64,000 bases of DNA from Selaginella moellendorffii. Taxonomy: Eukaryota; Streptophyta; Lycopodiopsida; Selaginellales; Selaginellaceae. A model generated the notes under the pieces. It ran no database searches and was not told the DNA's origin. It worked only from the letters and a program-made list of their open reading frames with translations. The translations under genes were made by a program, and so were the position numbers. Numbering within the stretch: the stretch's first letter is position 1; each line of letters starts with the position of its first letter. Shown here one piece after another: positions 49,441 through 62,007 of the stretch. The stretch is from contig NW_003314264.1 of the NCBI RefSeq assembly GCF_000143415.4, positions 1,318,733 to 1,382,732 on the forward strand. Reading direction: 5' to 3'.

Positions 49441-51300
49441 AATATATTTAATAAAACTAACTCTAGTATATATCCAACTTCAAGAAGATTTGTTAAATAT
49501 GCAAGAGGTTGTGTATTACTCCTATCTATCATACATCCAAGGATTGAAGAAGCATTAAAGGCTTGATCAACATTTGATATAGTTACATAAATAACATTGC
49601 TAAATTGTAGCACATCTAAATTTAGAGCTAAACTCCAAGTCTGTTATACTATTAAATGGGGTCTGATGCATAGTTAATATCCCTTATGAGCACCAGTTCC
49701 CTATATCCAGCTCATGTATATAAAATGGTGTCAGATGGTATTTAGTATAATTTCAGCATACTGGTGGCATAATATGAAGAGGAAGGTACCCCAACTAAAG
49801 CAGCATAGACCTTGGGCTTAAACCTAAGTTGGACATAAAACAAGGAGTAACATAATTTTGTAAAAACAAAATTAATATTTCAAGTGGTCAACTATGCAAT
49901 CTAACCAATCCTACACAAGTTGTTTTAGATTTACTAGAAAAGTCTTTATGTATACAATTAGAGTCAAAAACTCCAACAAAAAATGAATAAAAATCACTGA
50001 AACAATTCTTTTGATACCAAGTGTAGCACATTTAAATTTGGAGCCAAACTCTAAACCCATTACACTATGAAATGAGGGTTTGGGTATGCATTTAATATCC
50101 CTTATAAATATTAACTCTTTGTATCTAGGTTCTACATGCAAAATGGTGTCAGACGGTGTTTGGCACAATTTTGCAATACCAATAATCTAACACAAGGAGG
50201 AAAATACCCTATTGAGCGACATAACCTAACAAAAAATTAATGTCTCAAGTGGTTAGCCATGCAATCCAATCATTATCCCTATTATACATTTGGAACCTCC
50301 CAAATGTATTAATTAGTAACACACTTATGACCAATTATCTTATATGTTTTCAAACTAATATGCATAACTGTTAGAAATATATTTAATAAAATAATGAAAA
50401 ACTTACTCTAGTATATATCCAACTTTAAGGAGATTTGTTAAATAGTATATTGTTTCTATCTATTACACATCCAAGGATTGGAGAAACATTAAAGGCTTGA
50501 TCAACATATGATATAGCTATATAAATAACATTGCCAAATTGTAGTGCACCTAAATTTAGAGTTAAACTCCAAGTTTTTTGCATTATTAAATAAGGGTCTA
50601 GTACATACTCAATATCCTTTATAAGCACTAACTCCCTATATTCAACTCTTACATATAAAATAATGTTATATAATGTCTAGCATAATTTCAGCATACTAAT
50701 GGTATAATATGAGGAGGAGGTACCCTATTGACTAGAGTAGCATAGACCTTGGGTTTAGACCCAAATCAAATGCAAAACAAAAAGCAATATAGCCTAGCAG
50801 AAGCCAAATTAATGTCTCAAGTGGTCGGCTATGCAATATAACTAATCCCACATGAGTTGCTTTGGATCTACTAGAAAAGTTTCTATGTATGCAACTATAG
50901 TTAAAAACTCCAACAAAAAATGAATAGGAATCATTGAGACAATTCCTTTGATACCAAATGTAACACACTTAAATTTAAAGCCAAATTTTAAGCCCATTGC
51001 ACTATGAAATAAAGATTCAAGTATGCACTTAATATCCTTTATGAACACTAGCTCCCCATATCTAGCTCTTATATACAAAATAGTGTCAGATAGTAATTAA
51101 CACAATTTCGGCATACATATGGCTTAAAGCGAGAAGGAAAATACCCCACCGACTAAACAACATAGAGCTTGGGCTTAAACCCAAGCTAGACATAGAACAA
51201 AAAGTGATATAACCTAGTAGAAAATTAATATCTCGAGTGGTTAGCTATACAACCTAACCACTATTTCTACTATACATTAAAACCCCTTGCGATATTTGAG
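49440..51300 (-). repeat. Tandem duplication (~936 bp unit) of LTR-like sequence
   Basis: Two units starting near 49447 and 50383 repeat in the same order. Matching landmarks are the TTAATAAAA start, CTAGTATATATCCAACTT, ATAAATAACATTG, and ACTAGAAAAGT with CTCCAACAAAAAATGAATA. Offsets are about 936 bp throughout. Within each unit a LTR-end-like sequence occurs twice (near 49608, 50024, 50541 and 50960). The copies at 50024 and 50960 are preceded by TTTTGATACCA or TTTGATACCA, the complement of a Met-tRNA-type primer site. The elements are therefore minus-oriented. Copies differ by many substitutions. Confidence 0.7.
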
Positions 51301-52835
51301 GAATTAGTTTTAATATCAAGTGGGTTCTCAACACTAACAAGTGCAAGTTAACAATATAAAATTCTCATCACTATGCTAAGTATACTTGATTTAATGACAA
51401 CTTATCATTCTTTAGTGCCCTTTTGGTTTTAGTTTCTCAATTAGCTTGGGAAGAGATTATAAGAGGAACCAACAATATCAACCTCTTGCTATTATAGCAG
51501 TAAGGAGAGAGTATTTATAAAGATTGGCTAATAAGTATCTTTTGATACTCGAAGTTATATTTGCAACACAAATGAAAATAATAAATCTAAATATAGTGAT
51601 AGATAAATAATATTAAGGCTAGAGTCACTTCTTACATAAAGATTGTGTAAATTTTTGAATTTAGACTTTTTAGGAGGTCATATAACCTAGTACTACTCAA
51701 ATTTAAAGATACTTTATTTTATATATCTAATGATCTTTAACCAATTAAAAAATTTATAGCTTTAGTAGACAACCTCTCTTTAGTTGCTTACAACTTAGAT
51801 CTTGTAAAATGCAATAAATATTTTCTATTGTTTTGTGTTTCTGCAGTTTCTTATTTCCTCAATATAGTGGTAGTGGTGTTGAAGACATAATAATAATCAC
51901 CACAATAAGAGATAGATTGTTATTTCTAGAATTATAAGTTTATTTTCGTGATTCTTTAATTTTCACCAAAGGAATATATAGAGAATGTCATAAACTATAT
52001 AATGGTAAATGTTTTATAGAATTACTAAGAAAAATATTTTTGATTATAAACATCACAATCAAAGAGATAAATGACAAGTTTTTAAAAGGCCTCATATCTA
52101 GATGTTCAGCTTTTATAATCTCCACTTGCAAACACATTGATTGATCATTTAGTAAAGCTAAACCCCTTTATAATTATGAACTAAAAAGGCAAATTCCTCA
52201 TTAATAAATGGCAGCCTCTTGGAAAAAAAACCCAAAACTCTGAATAAGCAATCCAAATTACTAACTTAAACAATCTGTTCCAAAAAAAACCTATACTCAT
52301 AAATTTACTTGAGAACAAGATAAACACTTTAACTCATAAGTTTGCCCTAGTCTAACCTCATAAAATCAAATTATATTGAGATGATGATATTATTAATAAA
52401 ATACAAAAATAAAGAAGAAAAAGTTTGAACACTCTTAAGTATAAAGTCATCAAACTATTTTAGAGTCTTTATAAGTCTTGAATTTAAATCCTATGAGAGA
52501 AATACATAACATCATCCTCTTATGTGGTGTAGGATTAAACTTAAATGAATATCCTTGATGGAAATTTGCAACTCAAAAGGTGAGAAGCACACTTTCAAGT
52601 ACAATCACTAAGAAAATACCTAAGCTAGTCAATTAAACACTAAAGTTTATGATATAAATGAAAGATTGTAAATGAGACTAAAAGGTGTGGTGATTTCCCT
52701 CCACCATATTGATGGGACTAAAAGGTGGTGATTTTCCTTCCACAAAATTGATTAAAAAAATTATAAAATTGATGTAGTGGCAAGATGTCAACTCTTCTTT
52801 TGTCGAAAAAATCCTTGACAAATAAGACAAAATAA
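51301..52835. other. AT-rich intergenic stretch with LTR-family scraps
   Basis: About 51460-51570 resembles the outer end of the family LTR in minus orientation (TGATACTCGAAGTTATATTT). About 51670-51770 resembles the reverse complement of 2345-2430. The rest is AT-rich with no coding signal. Confidence 0.5.
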
Positions 52836-53045
52836 TGAATATCACATGCTTGCATGATATATAATAAGATAATTGTTTTGATGCTATTTTCTATGTCTAA
52901 TAGTTGATCATCATGAAATTTTTACAGGCTGCAATGCACCAGAAACCAACTATAACACTTGTCAATCCCAGAAGATCCACTAGCGTGATATTCAAAACAT
53001 TCAGCAAAAAGATTTTCAGTCTCATTTACTTGTTGGAAACTTCTT
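52836..53045 (-). pseudogene. Fragment copy of dynamin (DRP3) exon 2
   Basis: The stretch follows 38150-38345 of the dynamin gene in the same orientation. It shares AGATCCACTAGCGTGATATT, TTCAAAACATT and AAAAGATTTTCAGTCT blocks. It carries substitutions and an extra ~40 bp near 52914-52950. No other dynamin exon was found beside it. It is non-functional. Confidence 0.75.
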
Positions 53046-53161
53046 TCTTGAAAAGCATTCTTTCACGTGCACACCACCTTGTTGCCGCAACTTAGAATAG
53101 ATAACAGTCTTCCCAGAGGGGAAAAGAAAAATGGAGTTTATGTTTAACTTTTAATCATTAC

Positions 53162-55440
53162 TCAAATGGCATCTTTATGAACAAACATCCAGCCATGAAT
53201 CAACAAAGCCATTATTATGCCGGGATCCACTTTCATCTTCTTTTCACCTCTTCTAATAGAAACTTGACTGCTGTATGCTTCCTCCCTCAAATAGAGGTTA
53301 CACCAGAATGACAAAGTCTGTAGAAACCCAGAGTTTAATACACCCATTACGAGATAACTCTCGTTAGCACCAGCTACTTGAATGTACTCTTGTGTTGGGA
53401 AAACTTGTTCAGATCCAAGTAAAAAGCACTACCCTACAATAAAAGGAAAACTTCAAATTACATTACCTGGTAAAGTGTCTTACTTGTCTTAACTTGCACA
53501 AGAACGGGAATAAGGGTCATCGGGTGTTGCTGCTGCGAAGCAGTGTCAGTCTCTGAGACTTAACCACAATCTCCCTAGGAACTCTCACCTGACATATCTA
53601 AGAAAAACAGGCGTCTGACCCAAATCCGGTGTTGACAGCATGCACATTCGAGCCTTGTGTCTCATCTGCGCCATCTGTTCACTGTGGATCCTTGGTTTCA
53701 CAATCTTGGCTGGAATCTCTAACTCATGTGAAGTGACCGTGTACACATCATCTTGAAGAAACCTAGAGATCAAATTTGCAGGTTGCATCCCATCCATTGC
53801 TTTTGCAATCATCTCCACTGCAATCATTTCGTATCCGTCCCCAATTCCGCTGCTTCTTGACTGGGCGTTATAACCGTAAGCAGTCCTGATGGTTCGCCAA
53901 CTTCTAAATAGTGCCACAAAAAATGGAGAACAAGAGGCTCCTCAATACGCAGTAGCACTTTTGCTGTGTCTGACCCTTCCGTCAAAGAATCCAAATCTTG
54001 CACTTCAAGCGTCCCATAGGCATGCAACCTTGCAAGTCCGTATTGAATCAAACCCTCTTGACATGCTTCCTAAAAAAGTCCTACACACTTTTGTAGGAAA
54101 TGGCGAACTCCGTCCCAAAGTGTTAACTGCCATTGGCCTGTACTCTCGTATTCAACAAAGTAAGCAGTTGCTTTGCTGCGGTAACTTTTCAGAAATAAAC
54201 GATTTTAATTGCAGTGTTTATGCGACGCTCAAACAGAGTGTGCGAAACCCAGCCATCAAACAACGCTAAAAACCCATCCAAAAGAGATCTTGTTATTGAC
54301 AGGTGAATCAAACCTATTAACCAAGTTGTCCTGCACCACCTGGCATTCGTCGTCCGTCTTAATCAAACGATCAAATACCTCCTCGATCCCACAGTCACTG
54401 GATATTAACTCAAGTAGTTTAACATTTAGAACGCCATCTCTCCCCACACGGTCAGCTCGGGGATACAATAGCTCACTTAGTTCTGCCAGGAAGTGAAATC
54501 CAACCTACTTAAACAACCAGTATTTGGCCCAAACCTGAAGTGGCATGCTTCTTGTTAGGGACAAATGCATATCACCCCCCTCTTTTACGTAACTACCCTT
54601 TTGCCACGCCCACTCCTCACTGAATTGTGCTTTCTACCCTCCTGTGCTACCTCCTTCAACTTGTCTAGGATGAAGAATCTGCTGAGGAGAACAGCTTTGA
54701 AGCAGCACCATGTCACGTGCATCGGAATTGACTGGTTTCCTGGATACAGAACCATTAGCGGCATCTAAGCCTGCGGAGCCCTCCATTCCAATCCGTCCCA
54801 TAGGAACAAGATACAGAGCCGAACGGTCCACTGCAATCTGAGTCTTTCCAGGGCCAGAAACATCGAAAAGTACCACCAGGCCAGGGTGTGTTATGTCCAC
54901 TTGATCCAGAATGTATGTGGAGGCAGGCAATGCCAGAGAAGGCAAGGTTTAGGACTGTCAGGAGCTTGGAAAACCGTCCCTTTTGCAAACGTCTGGATAG
55001 CTGGCTTTAAAATCACTCGGCTTAGCAAGTACTTGATCTGCTCTATGTATTTGGTTCCATACTTGTCCAAGAGAGCTTGCACATCTCGATGGACGGCATT
55101 GTAGCGATCCAGCAGCAGCGTCAACAAGATCAAACAATTAAGCTTTGAACGAGCACATAGAAGGCAAGGAGACCAATGAACACACAAGTAACCAGATCCA
55201 CAAGGAAGCACACGTAAGTAAAGGGCAAGGGCAGTAGGCGTTGCAAAAACAAAATTTGTCAGAACAAGCCAAGACCAAACCTTTGAGTAGGATAAGCTTT
55301 TCTTCCCTCAGCCGGCCCTCCTTCTTCCTCAGCTGGTCCTCTTTTTTCTGCCAATACTGCTGCTCCTCAACCTCACATATTTGCCTCTATTTGCCTTTCG
55401 ATCGAATATTTCAGAATCAGAGTTTAAAGTAACCCTTTTT
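53162..55440 (-). pseudogene. Decayed second copy of the Crinkler/RHS-like NTPase gene
   Basis: The pieces align in the same order and strand with 30613-33300. The C-terminal exon lies at 53162-53347 (ending in VHKDAI). Body fragments lie at 53585-54051, 54256-54468 and 54634-54945, and the N-terminal body at 54891-55211 (DVQALLDKYGTKYI). A coiled-coil exon remnant lies at about 55285-55400. Frames are broken by many small deletions. The Walker A glycine-lysine stretch and surrounding frame are damaged (FDVSGPGKTQ), and the Walker B region is only partly kept (DECQVVQD). An unrelated ~95-bp insertion sits at about 54552-54645. Much of the rest is still very similar to the first copy, for example at 53495-53540. 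Confidence 0.85.
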
Positions 55441-55748
55441 ATTATTAAAATTAATAAGAATATAAGTAGCAATACCATTTGGAACGTGTTTTAATGTAAG
55501 CCACTTCAAATATTGATTGTAAGCATATAATATTCTAGAAACGTAATAGTCACCCCTAAAAATCTCTTTTCTTTAGTAAAACACGAACGCAACATTAGAA
55601 AGTTTTAGTTAATAACAACTCAAACTGAGCTTTACTTGAGCTTAAGAAATAAAAAGTAAACTCAAAACTAATCTAAACTTAATGTTATTGAGTAAGCAAA
55701 CCGAAATGAAACATAGCACAGAATATACTTTTATGCCGTTTACTAACT

Positions 55749-56845
55749 CTAGCGCCGGCACACCATTCCCCTGCTTCCGTCCCCGCTGTGACACTCCATT
55801 GACGGCAAAGCCATCCCTGCCTTGCTCTTCATCTCAATCACATCCTCGCCGGCACCGAGCTGTGCTGCGGATTCCTGGAACCGCGACACCTCGCAATCGG
55901 AGTTGAAGAGCGATGACACCGCGAATCGCTTCTCCCCGCCCATGACGGGCATGGCGACGCCGATCTTCACCCGGCTCCGGAACCCCGCCGCGTACGTCTG
56001 GCCGAGCACCCCGTGCACGTCGCGCGACAGATCCCCAAACTTGAAATTCACCTCGAGGTGCGCGAAGCAATCGTCGGCCGTGATGTCGTAGCGGTGGACG
56101 CGCGATTCCTCCGCGGTGATGGGCACCACCCTCACCACCGCGCGGAAGCTCCCGGGCCTCTCCACCGCGATGGCATTGGCGAGCGCAATGCGCGAGATCT
56201 TGAGGTCCCCAGCAGAGGGGAACTCCACCGCCGAGCCCTGCCCCGCCGGGACGAGGACGGGGCTCTCGTCCAGCGCTATGGAGATGTGATCCACGGAATC
56301 GTCCCAGATCGAGGCCCTCTTGGCGCCCACGTAGAGCTTGTGGCTGCCAAACATGATCCCGAGCGCCTGGACCCAGGTGAAATCGCGCGTGGATCCGGCC
56401 CTGTTCTTGCCGATGAAGTGCGCATTGATGTGGAGATCTCTGTCCGAGACCAGGCAGAAATCCTTGTCCTTCTTGCCGTGGAAGTAGAACATTATCCCGT
56501 CGCCGCCGATGAATCGTGGGTCCTGGCACACCGCTCCCGGCTTGTCACACGCTGGATCATCTCAATCGAATCGAATGGGCCACACAGACGAGAGAAACGA
56601 GATCAGATTCGCGACAGCAGCAGAGAGAGGGACTCGTGAGGGTTAGAAGACCCACCGCAAATCGGCTTGCAAAACTTGCAATCGACCTGGCACGCCTTGG
56701 GGCATCCCGCGGGGCATTTGTGGACGACGCCATAGCAGGCCTTGAAGAAGGGATCCGAGCAGCTCGCGGACCAGGCGCGAGCGCCATGGATCGAGCAAAA
56801 CAACAGCGCGATCGCCACACCCAGCACCACTGCCGCTCTCGCCAT
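55749..56845 (-). CDS. Secreted root-cap/LEA-related protein (Root_cap domain)
   Basis: Two exons (56656-56845 and 55749-56551) join in frame to 330 residues. Residues 1 to about 23 form a signal peptide (AAVVLGVAIALLFCSIHGARA). A short Cys-rich segment follows (SCSDPFFKACYG, CPAGCPKACQVDCKFCKPIC). The rest is a Root_cap-type domain with DPRFIGGDGIMFYFHGKKD, NAHFIGKNRAGSTRDFTWVQ, WDDSVDHISIALD and, near the C-terminus, FNSDCEVSRF. These proteins are extracellular or cell-wall associated and of unknown biochemical role. Length fits plant homologues of the At5g54370 type. The coding sequence is much GC-richer than its AT-rich left flank. It is divergent from the NDP kinase gene. Confidence 0.9.
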
Positions 56846-57389
56846 TTCTCTCGCAAATCCAAAGCCAACTGCCCCAAATTTACGCGCGAAACAGAGCCCT
56901 AGCCCTAATTCTAAGCTATCTCCGTTAGTGGGCTCTGTGCTGCCTACCTGACAAAAGGAGTGTATATTATGAATGTGAGGGGTCGGTGGAGCGTCATATG
57001 AGCTTCTTTACAGAGGCCACTGTCAGTGCCAGGACATGGTTGGAAAGAGTAGAAATATTTTGTATTAATTTTTCTATCGTATTGCATGTACACAACACGA
57101 CCAGATTGTACGCTTTTGTATCCACGCTAATGTTGTATTCGATATGTTCTTTTGCCTGGGTAGATACGCTCCTGGGCTACGGATTCCGTATTTCGCGGTG
57201 TCCTTGCGCGGTCGTCGCAGATCAACGCTAAAGAGCAGAGCTGGGGTTCGATTCTCGATATGGTGGTCAAGGTTAGTAAACGGGTATTGGTCAAATTTGG
57301 TCAAAGGAAACGTGGCCGTCCATTTGGAGGAGGATTTGGTCTTCTTTTCGGACAGGAGTCCAAGCTTTCTAGGCATTTTTCCAGCAGCA
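56846..57389. promoter_or_regulatory. Divergent intergenic region
   Basis: About 545 bp lie between the root-cap-type gene (-) and the NDP kinase gene (+). No clear TATA box or other element stood out. Open frames overlapping the region read into the first NDP kinase exon and look spurious. Confidence 0.4.
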
Positions 57390-58704
57390 ATGAGGAGCAA
57401 ATTCTTTGCCGGTGTCGCGAGGAGGGCATTTGGATCGGCTAGATCGACGCGGCCTCTTCCTCTCAAAGGTACAATCGATCTAGATCTGGAATGGAGGTTT
57501 TTAGATCTGATAGATCTGGGAGGGGTAATGCTTTCGTGCTGCGAGTGGAATGCGGGATCTGGAGAGCTGTGCCTGAGCTTTTTGGCCAGATTTCTGGCTA
57601 GGTTAGCTCGATTTGCTTCACAGTAGCGTCTCACACGGAATTATTGTTTATCTTCGTGTAAAGAACTTACGATCGTTTTTTTACTTGCCTTTAAAGATGG
57701 GAGAGCTTTTGGAAGTGCCGCGATTTGCAAAGGAGTTCCTCAGTCCGTGCTAAGTTTTGCTGCTCGTGCTACTCACGAGAGCACGGCAAGCGCGAAATGG
57801 ATTTTAGCTGCGGCTGCTCTTCCAGCTGCTGGTAAGATCTAGAGGAACTTTATCCTGGCAAGAATTGTTTTCTTTGAGACAATCTATAGTTCTCACTTCT
57901 TCCTTTTTGTAAGCAGTGCTGGGATCCGCGGTTTCAACTGTGCACGCCGCAGAGGTATTTGTGTTTTTTTCACTAGTTCGGGAAAGGAGCTTACAATGTT
58001 TGCTTTCGATTTTTTCTTTGTTTTTCATTGACAGATTGAGCGAACTTTTATTGCTATCAAGCCGGACGGAGTACAAAGGGGTCTGGTAATTTATTTTTTT
58101 TCTTTGAAGAACTTTGAAAAAGCTGCTTTTCAGTTTGATCAACTTTATCGTCGTTTTTCACTTCTTTTTTCTTTTGTTTTCACCAGATTTCCGAGATAAT
58201 TTCTCGTTTCGAGAGGAAGGGCTACAAGCTGGTGGCAATCAAAATCCTGACTCCTACCAAGGAGTTCGCTATGCTCCACTACGACGATCTTAAGGAGCGT
58301 CCATTTTTCAATGGACTCTGCGATTTCCTGAGCTCGGGTCCAGTAGTTGCCATGGTGAGCTTTTCGGCTTTTATTTTTATTGACCGCAACTATTCTTCCA
58401 GGTATGGGAAGGTCAAGGAGTGGTAAAATACGGAAGGAAACTCATTGGAGCTACAAGTCCACACAACTCGGAGCCTGGAACAATTCGCGGTGATCTGGCG
58501 ATCTCTGTTGGAAGGTAGTGAGCTCTTTTATTAATTTTTTTCTCTTCTAGAGTTGACTTCTTCACTCAAACTATTACCATCAGGAACATCATTCACGGAA
58601 GCGACGGGCCGGAAACCGCAAAGAACGAGATAAACTTGTGGTTTAAACCGGAGGAACTGGTCGACTACGGCCTTGATTCCGAGAAGTGGCTGTACGAGCC
58701 ATAA
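57390..58704 (+). CDS. NDPK3: Nucleoside diphosphate kinase, organelle-targeted type III
   Basis: The enzyme transfers the gamma-phosphate of ATP to NDPs through a phosphohistidine. Seven exons (57390-57468, 57697-57831, 57917-57954, 58035-58085, 58187-58354, 58402-58514, 58584-58704) join in frame to 234 residues. The first ~80 residues are a basic, Arg/Ser/Ala-rich presequence ([19 protein letters not shown]) followed by a hydrophobic Ala-rich stretch ([11 protein letters not shown]), as in plant NDPK3. The catalytic domain starts [16 protein letters not shown], continues with [47 protein letters not shown], and the active-site NIIHGSD with its His, and ends WLYEP. A mitochondrial intermembrane-space or plastid location is inferred from the family. 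Confidence 0.94.
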
Positions 58705-59396
58705 AACGCCGCGAAGAAACTTGGGATCGAGAGACGAGAAAACTGGAGACGCCGTCCCAGAGAAAGCGAAAGAAGGAGAAGAAGAAGAGAACCAAGAAGT
58801 TCTAGCTGGAATCTCCAAGCAGAGACATTTTTGATAAAACCAACACAAAATAATTCACAAAGGAAAGCTCTGCCGGCTTTCATGATCCATGCTCGTCGTG
58901 CCTTTTTCCACAGATGCAGCTGAAAAGTTCAGTCTTTCTCCAGAAACGCAAGCGAGCAAATCAAATCAAGTGCGAGACGTATTTCATGTGTAGTGCTCCT
59001 GGAGTGAAGGCTTTTGACCCGTCATTCTTTCCCTCCCACCTCGTGCTCTTTAGAGTTTTGTCAAGCTTGGATGTCGCTCTCTCTCTTTCGTTTTCTCGAT
59101 CGAGGACCCGGGCCCGAGAAGTTTGCTGTGGTTTTGCTGCGTTTAGAAAACGTGGAATCCTGGTGGCCGTCACTCGCGGGAAAGGAAAAAGGAACGTTTT
59201 TTTTGTTCCCTTTTTTCTGGCTCAGGGGATCAAGAAAAAATGGGTAGTCGGCGACAAGCACTTCCATGTCGTGATTCACTCGAACTAGCAGAAAGTTATT
59301 TGATTCTTGGGCTCTAGAATCATTCCTCCAGCGCTTGCATGCCTCCGGATTCATTGCCTCTATTCTTCCATTCATTCATTCATTTTTTCTGGAGCG
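58705..59396. other. Intergenic region between NDP kinase and potassium transporter genes
   Basis: About 690 bp hold the 3' end of the NDP kinase gene and the upstream region of the transporter gene. The open frames are shadows with no domain. Confidence 0.5.
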
Positions 59397-59486
59397 ATGT
59401 CGACGGATTTGGAGACGGGTGGTCTCGCTGGATCGGATCAAAGCCACCCAAAATCGAGCACAACGCGATGGGTAAAATCGGTGAGT

Positions 59487-59521
<35 letters not shown>

Positions 59522-62007
59522 CTCTTGTTCTATGCATATTCATTCTTTGTACCTACTTGAATTTTGGCAGTGGAAAACGATTACGCTGGCGTACCAGACG
59601 CTGGGAGTTGTGTATGGCGATCTGGGAACTTCGCCTCTATACGTCTACCCCACCATGAATTTCAAGTCGCCGCAGGGCGAGGATTTTCTGGGAACTTTCA
59701 GCATCATCTTCTGGACGCTCACGCTCATCGGCCTCGCAAAGTACGTCTTCATTGTTCTCCATGCGGACGATCACGGCGAAGGTTTTTTTTTTCGCAACTT
59801 TCTTTCCTTGTTCTTGGAAAGCTCTTTAAAGTTTGATCGTTTCTCTTGGAACCGTATAGGGGGAACGTTTGCGCTCTACTCGCTCCTTTGCCAGCATTTG
59901 AAGACGACGATCAAGGGCCACAAGTATGGACGAATGCTGTCGGATTCCAAGCTCTCGCACTTTAGCAAGACCAACGAGGCCGAGAGCCCGACCGCCTTTG
60001 CACGCTTCATTGAGAGGCGAAAGTCCGCTCAGAGGCTCTTGCTCTTCGTTGCCATGCTCGGGACTTGCATGCTCATTGGCGATGGAATTCTTACTCCTGC
60101 CGTCTCGGGTATGGTTCTTATGTTTAGCTTTTTCAAACTCTCAAGTTTATGTTCTACAGTGTTGTCAGCCATGGCTGGAATCGCTACAGCCACACCGAAA
60201 ATAAACCAATGTGAGTCCAGTCGTTGCTTTGTCTTTGCATTGCTTGTTTTGGATTCTGCTCTCTCGCTTTCTGATTTGATACCTTTTTTTTTTGTCTACA
60301 GCTACTGTGGTTTGGCTCTCAGCTGCTGTTCTCGTCGCCTTGTTCTTGTTCCAGAGATTTGGAACAAAGTGCGTCAGTTTTGTCTTCTCTCCTATCATGG
60401 CCATTTGGCTCGTCACCACCCCTTTGATCGGGCTCTACAACATTGCCATCCATTACCCCCAGATCTACAAAGCTCTCTCCCCTCACTACATCGTCACCTT
60501 CTTTCAGAGAAATGGGAAGGATGGCTGGCTCGCTCTTGGTGGAACCGTGCTTTGTATAACAGGTTCGTCTTTCAGTATCTTCTTCCAACGCTCCAAGTTT
60601 TCTTCGTCTTGTAGGCGCCGAGGCAATGTTTGCAGACCTTGGACACTTCACAAAGTCCTCCATCCAAGTAAGCTTTGCGAAAGTTTTATATCATCGTATC
60701 GATGATAACGATTGATTTTGTCTCCCAAGGTTGCTTTCGCGTTTATGATCTATCCCTCGGTGCTGCTAACTTACGCCGGACAATCGGCATACCTGGTGAG
60801 ACATCCAGGCGACCACCGAGAGGCATTCTACAAGTTTCTTCCTCGTTCCATATACTGGCCGATGTTCGTGGTGTCGACGCTGGCGGCTATAGTCGCCAGC
60901 CAGGGACTCATCTCGGCAGCGTTCTCCATCATCAAGCAATCCATAGCTCTCGACTATTTCCCTCCGGTGACCATGGTTCACACCTCTCAAGACAAGGAAG
61001 GCCAGGTTTACTCTCCCCAAGTTAACTATTGTCTCATGGTTCTCTGCCTGGCCGTGCTTTTTGGATTCCAAGGTGGTCCAGAGATTGGCAATGCTTTTGG
61101 TACGCAAACCTTCTGGTTTTTCTTTCATCCAACACAAGATTCTCTTCCAGGTGTGGCAGTCATTTGGGTGATGCTAATCACATCCTCACTCATAACGCTG
61201 GTGATGCTTATCATCTGGAGAACTCCAGTGATCCTAGCGCTCGTCTACATCACAGTCTACGGGACCTTGGAAGGAGTGTATCTCTCGTCAGTGCTCACGA
61301 AGCTCCGCGAGGGTGGCTGGTTTCCTTTCGGCATTGCCGTCATCCTGGCCTTGGCGATGTTTAGTTGGCACCACGGCCGCGAGAAAATCTCCGACTACGA
61401 GATGATCAACAAGGTGACCGTGGACAGCGTCGACGAGCTCTTCTCTCGAGCGGCCAAGCAGCGAGTTCCGGGGCTGTGCCTCTTCTACACGGACCTCGTC
61501 CATGGCGTCCCCCCGATCATGAGACACTATGTAAATAACGTTCGCTCGCTCCACCAGGTGATCATCTTCACCACCATCCGCTACGTTCCCGTCAGGACGG
61601 TTCTCCCGGACGAAAGATTCATCCTGGAGCGATGCGGCTACGCGGGGGTGTACCGCTGCGTGGCCCAGTATGGCTACATGGACGTGCTGGAAGGGGAGGA
61701 GTTTGTGAGCGACGTGATCGAGGCTCTGGCGATCTTCGTGGCTTCTCGGGAAGATCACGAAGAACTCGATAGCGATGGCGATGGCGCTGCTCTTGTAAGT
61801 GATCTGTGGCGAGCAAAGGCCGCCGGCGCTGTTCACGTCATGGCAAAGGCTGATTTCCGGATGAGCGAGGAGAGGAGCGGCTGGTTCGAGCGGCTGGTTC
61901 TAGACGGCATCTACAGATTCCTAAGGAATAACTGCCAGATGCCCGTGGCGGCGCTCAAGATCGCCCCCCAGAATGTAATTGAGATTGGAATGATGTACGA
62001 GATTTAA
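59397..62007 (+). CDS. HAK/KUP/KT potassium transporter
   Basis: This is a proton-coupled K+ uptake carrier of the plasma or vacuolar membrane. Eight exons (59397-59480, 59571-59781, 59860-60108, 60160-60210, 60302-60562, 60615-60667, 60730-61099, 61151-62007) join in frame to 711 residues, slightly shorter than most plant members. The family signature GVVYGDLGTSPLYVYP is in exon 2. GDGILTPAVS spans the exon 3 end. Other landmarks are TGAEAMFADLGHF (exons 5-6), YAGQSAYLV, SQGLISAAFSIIKQ, and the cytosolic tail with GLCLFYTDLVHGVPP, RCGYAGVYRC and the terminal IGMMYEI. About twelve membrane segments are expected. Intron 1 contains a (GA)n microsatellite near 59489-59517. Subgroup was not assigned. 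Confidence 0.95.

Noticed and set aside
54891-55211. Functional N-terminal domain of a second NTPase gene
   Set aside because: The downstream frame is broken many times and the nucleotide-binding region is damaged, so the locus is a pseudogene.
59307-60614. 435-codon uninterrupted frame as the potassium transporter product
   Set aside because: It reads through introns (for example the GA-repeat stretch near 59490-59517). The spliced eight-exon model gives the conserved 711-residue protein.
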